From the NCBI GenBank assembly GCA_025355935.1, contig JANXYS010000508.1:1-7264 (forward strand): a stretch of 7,264 bases of DNA, given 5' to 3'. The stretch is from Chitinophagales bacterium (GTDB taxonomy: Bacteria; Bacteroidota; Bacteroidia; Chitinophagales; Chitinophagaceae). This document shows, piece by piece, positions 6,901 to 7,264 of the stretch. The notes below the pieces were generated by a model. The model had not been told where the DNA came from, made no database searches, and worked only from the letters and a program-made list of their open reading frames with translations. Numbering within the stretch: the stretch's first letter is position 1; every line of letters starts with the position of its first letter. The position numbers and the translations under genes were made by a program.

Positions 6901-7264
6901 TATTTGCGCTTCTCTTGACTGTGCTTCTGCTTTTTGTAGATCGAGAAAGCGGGTATAAGTTTGTTGGAATACCTGCGCAAATCTTTCTAATACAAGAATA
7001 GTTTCCTTTGCTATAGGCCCTATGGTAGAAACAGAAATAAACCCCTTACCAAAAAAACCCGCACCTACATACCGCCGGGCATTTGTATAATCTGTATTTT
7101 CTGCTATACCACTTATTATACTGCGGTGTGCAACCCAATCTGTAAGGTTCTTTCCTGCAAGTTCAATGAGGGTTGATTTTTTGTTTTCTTTCCATGCCTT
7201 CACAAGTTTTTTAATTAAAGAAGGTTCATCAATTGCAAAATTGTATGTGCGATTAACCTGCGCT
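985..7264 (-). CDS. Giant multi-module sensor histidine kinase, 5' end beyond window
   Basis: An ATP-dependent autophosphorylating sensor kinase, 2092 residues in the window (numbered here from the first complete codon, 7263-7261). Order: sensor module 1 (partial, 1-93); modules 2-10 (142-279, 328-472, 521-659, 708-851, 900-1037, 1086-1221, 1270-1408, 1457-1600, 1649-1782), each preceded by a 48-residue helical linker; a divergent helical linker (about 1783-1835); HisKA with phosphoacceptor His1854 in AGIAHEIQNPL; HATPase_c with Asn1987 (NLITNAF), Asp2028 in DNGMGIP, FxPFFTTKP, GTGLGLS and the terminal GDGTTF strand. All catalytic boxes are intact. No transmembrane helix, HAMP or receiver domain is visible, so this part is probably cytoplasmic. 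The modules have the length and helix-sheet-helix look of GAF-like domains, but that is inference and their ligands are unknown. A GTG at 7203 is not the start, because the frame continues upstream as recognisable module sequence. A separate response regulator must receive the phosphate. The TPR gene follows one base after the stop. Confidence 0.93.
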   Translation of the reverse strand, partial: AQVNRTYNFAIDEPSLIKKLVKAWKENKKSTLIELAGKNLTDWVAHRSIISGIAENTDYTNARRYVGAGFFGKGFISVSTIGPIAKETILVLERFAQVFQQTYTRFLDLQKAEAQSREAQIEAVLERVRSRTMAMQKSDELTDVAGLLLEQVGALGFKFWTAGFNVWSEDNNSYVDYIRSPNGSFIEPYTVHTNKAEALKDISDARKSGVDFDVIYVEGEKIKQLYRALTGLGEKQFEIMLQDGFQFPTHQYEHFVFGSKVSLMFITYEPVPEAHDIFKRLGKVFEQTYTRFLDLQKAEAQAREAKIETGLERVRSRSLAMHHTTELQEVIHTVHKELLHLNMAISGGSFIVINNDIQTALRCWGAGGTADTSEEIILPTYEKPFCTNLINGIKKKGPGFFTENYTRQEKVDFFTFLFKHEPWSNLDLIQQQETLSSPGGYTRSCCVSQHTSIFIINHFGKIFSEDENEILKRFAKVFEQTYTRFLDLQKAEAQGREAHIEAALERVRSRTMAMRKSEELKDVIQVVYEQMVHLNIKIEHTGFVINYKERDDYDIWIADPLGVPSQVIVPYFDSIYYNRFNEAKEKGEDFFTTNLSFSEKNTFYQRLFDHVPGLTEEAKQFYFSCPALAASTVLLENVCLYIENFSGISFTDEENDILMRFGKVFQQTYTRFLDLQKAEAQAREAQIEAALEKVRSRSLAMHKSDELNEVVVVLFEKLKELNIPVTSAGIQIYIEGSKDMNVYVCGQNEAGLVISNYRLPYFDNPITNDLLNVRSKGTDFFIGNYTKKIKNSFYEYLFKHSQLKHLPEDIKKLILHSRHYTISMAPVKNSMLAINDFEGEILSEKEKEILKRFANVFEQAYTRFFDLQKAEAQSREAQIELALERVRARSMAMQKSHELAQAAQLLYYEFGTLGINTFTCGYLFIKEDKNIQTAWVVLPDGTLLPDFIDFPLTGDHVMDNRYKAWKEKKPLHIYEVQGEVNREHHRFLSKHVPASVVDDIFSRMPDRIIFYCANFSDGYLFIISTEFFSSDEEQTIVRFAKVFEMTYRRFLDLQKAEIQAKEAQIELALERVRARTMAMQHSEELQDSSLTLFQQLKELGEPAEQCTIGIIKESEAVVEISATLHGNSMQQTFRHKIDEPFVMKKVFRGWKEQQKTLVLELKEEELKKYNQYRNKLVGKETFPVKLLPDDRWIIHAAYFSKGMLALSTNEPRPAESLQLLERFAKVFEQTYTRFLDLQKAETQARDAKIENALEKARSRTMGMQSSDELPEVANVLFLEIQALGIPAWSCGYNILAEDKKSAKCCMSSEGTLQAPFNLRLFGEASFDEMGEFMRSKKTMLVQELGDKALVQHYAYMKSFVDLTSTFQQIDELGLSLPTHQVNHLCKFTQGFLLFITYEKVPDAHEIFKRFTKVFEQTYTRFLDLQNAEAQAREAEIQLALERVRARSLAMHHTSELQDVVKIVAEQLQHMGLNINGGVFITINKELDQDIQLWASLGAADYVQKVVVPFLDSPIFTQLRDAIRMGNNFFDETYCKEEKDEMFQHLFHFSPWNELPAERKEELLSREGGLTRTAEISKYTSIVITNHNGKRFSDKEKDIVKRFGSVFEQSYTRFLDLQKAEAQTKEAQIEAALERVRSRTLAMQKSEELAETAVVLFKQLIMLGIEPNRLYIGIIKNENGEAEFWLTDEDGTEVRSAFEANLNDNPSLKKMFESWMKEMKSLVIDMSGIELKEYFRHLGNLHVPFKDGLAQKRRLQYIAYFNKGFIGMASPEEQPEETMNLLERFAAVFNLTFTRFNDLKIAEAHAIQAEEDLIKLHTEKRRAEDALSELQVTQKQLIQSEKMASLGELTAGIAHEIQNPLNFVNNFSEVSNELIDEMNAEIAKGDFEEVKLIANDIKQNLEKINHHGKRADAIVKGMLQHSRSSSAVKEPTDINKLADEYLRLAYHGLRAKDKTFNASFKTDFDETIGNIHIIPQDIGRVILNLITNAFYAVDEKKRQCQLELVEDYKPTISVSTKHANNQVEISVADNGMGIPKKVLDKIFQPFFTTKPTGQGTGLGLSMSYDIIKAHGGELKVETIEGDGTTFQIQLPIT
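988..1372 (-). other. HATPase_c catalytic ATP-binding domain of the kinase
   Basis: The C-terminal domain binds ATP and phosphorylates the HisKA histidine. The N-box is RVILNLITNAFYAV, with its key Asn codon at 1303-1305. The G1 box DNGMGIP is at 1162-1182, followed by the F-box IFQPFFTTKP, the G2 box GQGTGLGLS and a final GDGTTFQIQLP strand just before the stop. No box is missing, so the domain should be active. The protein ends directly after this domain, with no fused receiver or Hpt domain. Confidence 0.96.
1490..1755 (-). other. HisKA dimerisation and phosphoacceptor domain
   Basis: A two-helix hairpin with the H-box LGELTAGIAHEIQNPLNF; the acceptor His codon is at 1702-1704. The second helix runs through NLEKINHHGKRADAIVKGML to HSRSS. 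An acidic insert (about NELIDEMNAEIAKGDFEE) lengthens the first helix region; I recall this feature from Bacteroidota kinases with the NFVNNFSEVSNEL wording. It forms the dimeric four-helix bundle that receives the signal from the upstream helical linker. Confidence 0.95.
1756..1917 (-). other. Divergent tenth linker and coiled coil leading into HisKA
   Basis: It starts like the other linkers (RFAAVFNLTFTRFNDLKIAEA) but then departs from the LERVRSRxMAM consensus. It continues as a charged helix, EEDLIKLHTEKRRAEDALSE followed by LQVTQKQL, into the H-box helix. This is the point where the module-to-module connection is replaced by a module-to-kinase connection. A continuous coiled coil is inferred from the charged, Leu-spaced composition. 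Confidence 0.85.
1918..2319 (-). other. Sensor module 10 (class A), nearest the kinase
   Basis: 134 residues between linkers, the shortest complete module. Class A marks are a KKMFESW helix followed by MKSLVIDMSGIELKEYF, and a late YIAYFNKGFIGMAS strand before LLERFAAVF. It matches modules 1 and 7. Being adjacent to the HisKA linker, it is the module most directly able to set kinase activity (inference). Confidence 0.8.
2464..2895 (-). other. Sensor module 9 (class B)
   Basis: 144 residues. Class B marks: a GGVFITIN strand early, VVPFLDSPIF in the middle, then NNFFDETYCKEEKDEMFQHL, GGLTRTAEISKYTS, and NHNGKRFSDKEKDIVKRF at the end. Its closest relative in the protein by eye is module 3, which shares the GG.F..IN, PW and GG.TR positions. 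Confidence 0.8.
3040..3456 (-). other. Sensor module 8 (class C)
   Basis: 139 residues. Class C marks: WSCGYNIL early, SEGTLQAPFN, then LPTHQVNHLCKF and LLFITYEKVPDAHEIFKRF near the end. Module 2 carries the same PTHQ..H and FITYE.VP.AH.IFKR pattern. A Cys-Cys pair is present at 3349-3354, but nothing else suggests metal binding. Confidence 0.8.
3601..4008 (-). other. Sensor module 7 (class A)
   Basis: 136 residues. It has the class A helix KIDEPFVMKKVFRGWKEQQK, then LVLELKEEELKKY, and the late strand HAAYFSKGMLALSTNEPRP leading to LLERFAKVF. It is the counterpart of module 1, with which it shares IDEP...KK....WKE..K. Confidence 0.8.
4153..4566 (-). other. Sensor module 6 (class D, related to C)
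   Basis: 138 residues. It shares with class C the early FTCGYLFIKEDK strand and a LPDGTLLP turn. It lacks the PTHQ/FITYE signature and instead has NRYKAWKEKKPLHIYEV and FYCANFSDGYLFIIST. It is therefore placed on its own as class D, possibly an intermediate between classes A and C. Confidence 0.7.
4711..5142 (-). other. Sensor module 5 (class B)
   Basis: 144 residues. Class B marks are LPYFDNPITNDL, TDFFIGNYTKKIKNSFYEYL and INDFEGEILSEKEKEILKRF. An opening DELNEVVVVLFEKLKELNI helix is followed by a QIYIEG strand. Confidence 0.8.
5287..5703 (-). other. Sensor module 4 (class B, shorter)
   Basis: 139 residues, slightly shorter than the other class B modules. It keeps VIVPYFDSIYYNRF, EDFFTTNLSFSEKNTFYQRL and a late SGISFTDEENDILMRF. 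It is the most divergent of the class B set: it lacks the GG.TR turn. Confidence 0.75.
5848..6282 (-). other. Sensor module 3 (class B)
   Basis: 145 residues, the longest module. It shows GGSFIVIN, LPTYEKPFCTNL, PGFFTENYTRQEKVDFFTFL, a GGYTRSCC turn and NHFGKIFSEDENEILKRF. It pairs with module 9 in the A-C-B triplet. An adjacent Cys pair is coded at 5926-5931. Confidence 0.8.
6427..6840 (-). other. Sensor module 2 (class C)
   Basis: 138 residues. It shows WTAGFNVWSED, SPNGSFIEPY, then FPTHQYEHFVF and LMFITYEPVPEAHDIFKRL. It is the counterpart of module 8. Confidence 0.8.
6985..7264 (-). other. Sensor module 1 (class A), cut by the window edge
   Basis: The last 93 residues of a module. The bases upstream of the GTG at 7203 translate in frame as NRTYNFAIDEPSLIKKL, which matches the class A helix of module 7 (KIDEPFVMKK). 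The late strand VGAGFFGKGFISVSTIG and VLERFAQVF complete it. The missing N-terminal 40 or so residues lie beyond the window. Confidence 0.8.

Larger units (their letters stand above)
2320..6984 (-). repeat. Nine tandem copies of a 48-residue (144-base) inter-module helical linker
   Basis: Copies lie at 2320-2463, 2896-3039, 3457-3600, 4009-4152, 4567-4710, 5143-5286, 5704-5847, 6283-6426 and 6841-6984, i.e. every 552-579 bases. The pattern is R(F/L)xxVFxxxYxRF(L/F)DLQ, then (K/N)AExQ..(E/D)A.I, then LE(K/R)(V/A)R(A/S)R(S/T) and (M/L)(A/G)M...EL. Each copy is exactly 48 residues long with no gap. The helix-rich, charged composition suggests a coiled coil of signalling-helix type joining sensor modules (inference). 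The DNA copies differ at many third codon positions, so the similarity is held at the protein level. These copies also create meaningless plus-strand reading frames that share the ending SRKRV. Confidence 0.92.
5704..7264 (-). repeat. Upstream copy of the A-C-B module triplet (modules 1-3)
   Basis: Modules 1, 2 and 3 with their linkers correspond one for one, by class signatures, to modules 7, 8 and 9. The linkers following module 1, 2 and 3 sit 3384, 3387 and 3384 bases from those following modules 7, 8 and 9. The linker before module 3 has the AMHHTTELQ variant, matched only by the linker before module 9 (AMHHTSELQ). Confidence 0.75.

Noticed and set aside
1999..6958. Several plus-strand open frames, many ending in similar peptides such as CASAF..SRKRV
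   Set aside because: They lie antisense inside the kinase gene, and their shared peptides are reverse translations of the repeated linker. They have no start context or family resemblance.
2320..6984. Regularly spaced repeats considered as a CRISPR array or tandem DNA repeat
   Set aside because: The repeat is 144 bases with about 410-435-base gaps, is fully coding, and varies at third codon positions. It is a protein linker, not a CRISPR or non-coding repeat.

Overview
The window suggests a member of the Bacteroidota, most likely of the Chitinophagaceae type. The reasons are its moderately AT-rich DNA, the wording of the histidine kinase core (an MASLGELTAGIAHEIQNPLN H-box), the LERVRARxMAM-type linkers that I know from kinases of this phylum, and a TPR protein whose leader ends in ...IAQ. 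Organism assignment is by pattern memory; no search was run.

Only two genes are present. Both lie on the minus strand and both run off the window. From right to left (the direction of transcription) the first is a giant soluble-looking sensor histidine kinase (7264 to 985). It gives 2092 residues in the window and is open at its 5' end. It is built from ten tandem sensor modules of about 134-145 residues (the first one partial). Consecutive modules are joined by nine copies of a 48-residue helical linker that never gains or loses a residue. A divergent tenth linker then leads into a HisKA dimerisation/phosphoacceptor domain and a HATPase_c domain at the C-terminus. There is no receiver domain, no transmembrane segment and no HAMP in the visible part.

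One base after the kinase stop codon (TAA-G-ATG), a second gene begins at 983 and runs leftwards out of the window. It encodes an exported or membrane-anchored TPR-repeat protein (327 residues visible). Its start resembles the sensory half of Bacteroidota TPR-type sensor kinases or regulators, but its output domain is outside the window.

By eye the ten modules fall into recognisable classes in the order A-C-B-B-B-D-A-C-B-A. The A-C-B triplet occurs twice at an almost exact offset of about 3384 bases, which implies growth of the gene by block duplication. The two genes are very probably co-transcribed and translationally coupled. A plausible reading is a signalling cassette with a multi-input cytoplasmic kinase and a periplasmic or membrane TPR sensor. 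No response regulator is visible, so the phospho-acceptor partner is unknown. There is essentially no intergenic DNA, and I see no RNA gene, insertion sequence, CRISPR array, promoter or terminator.
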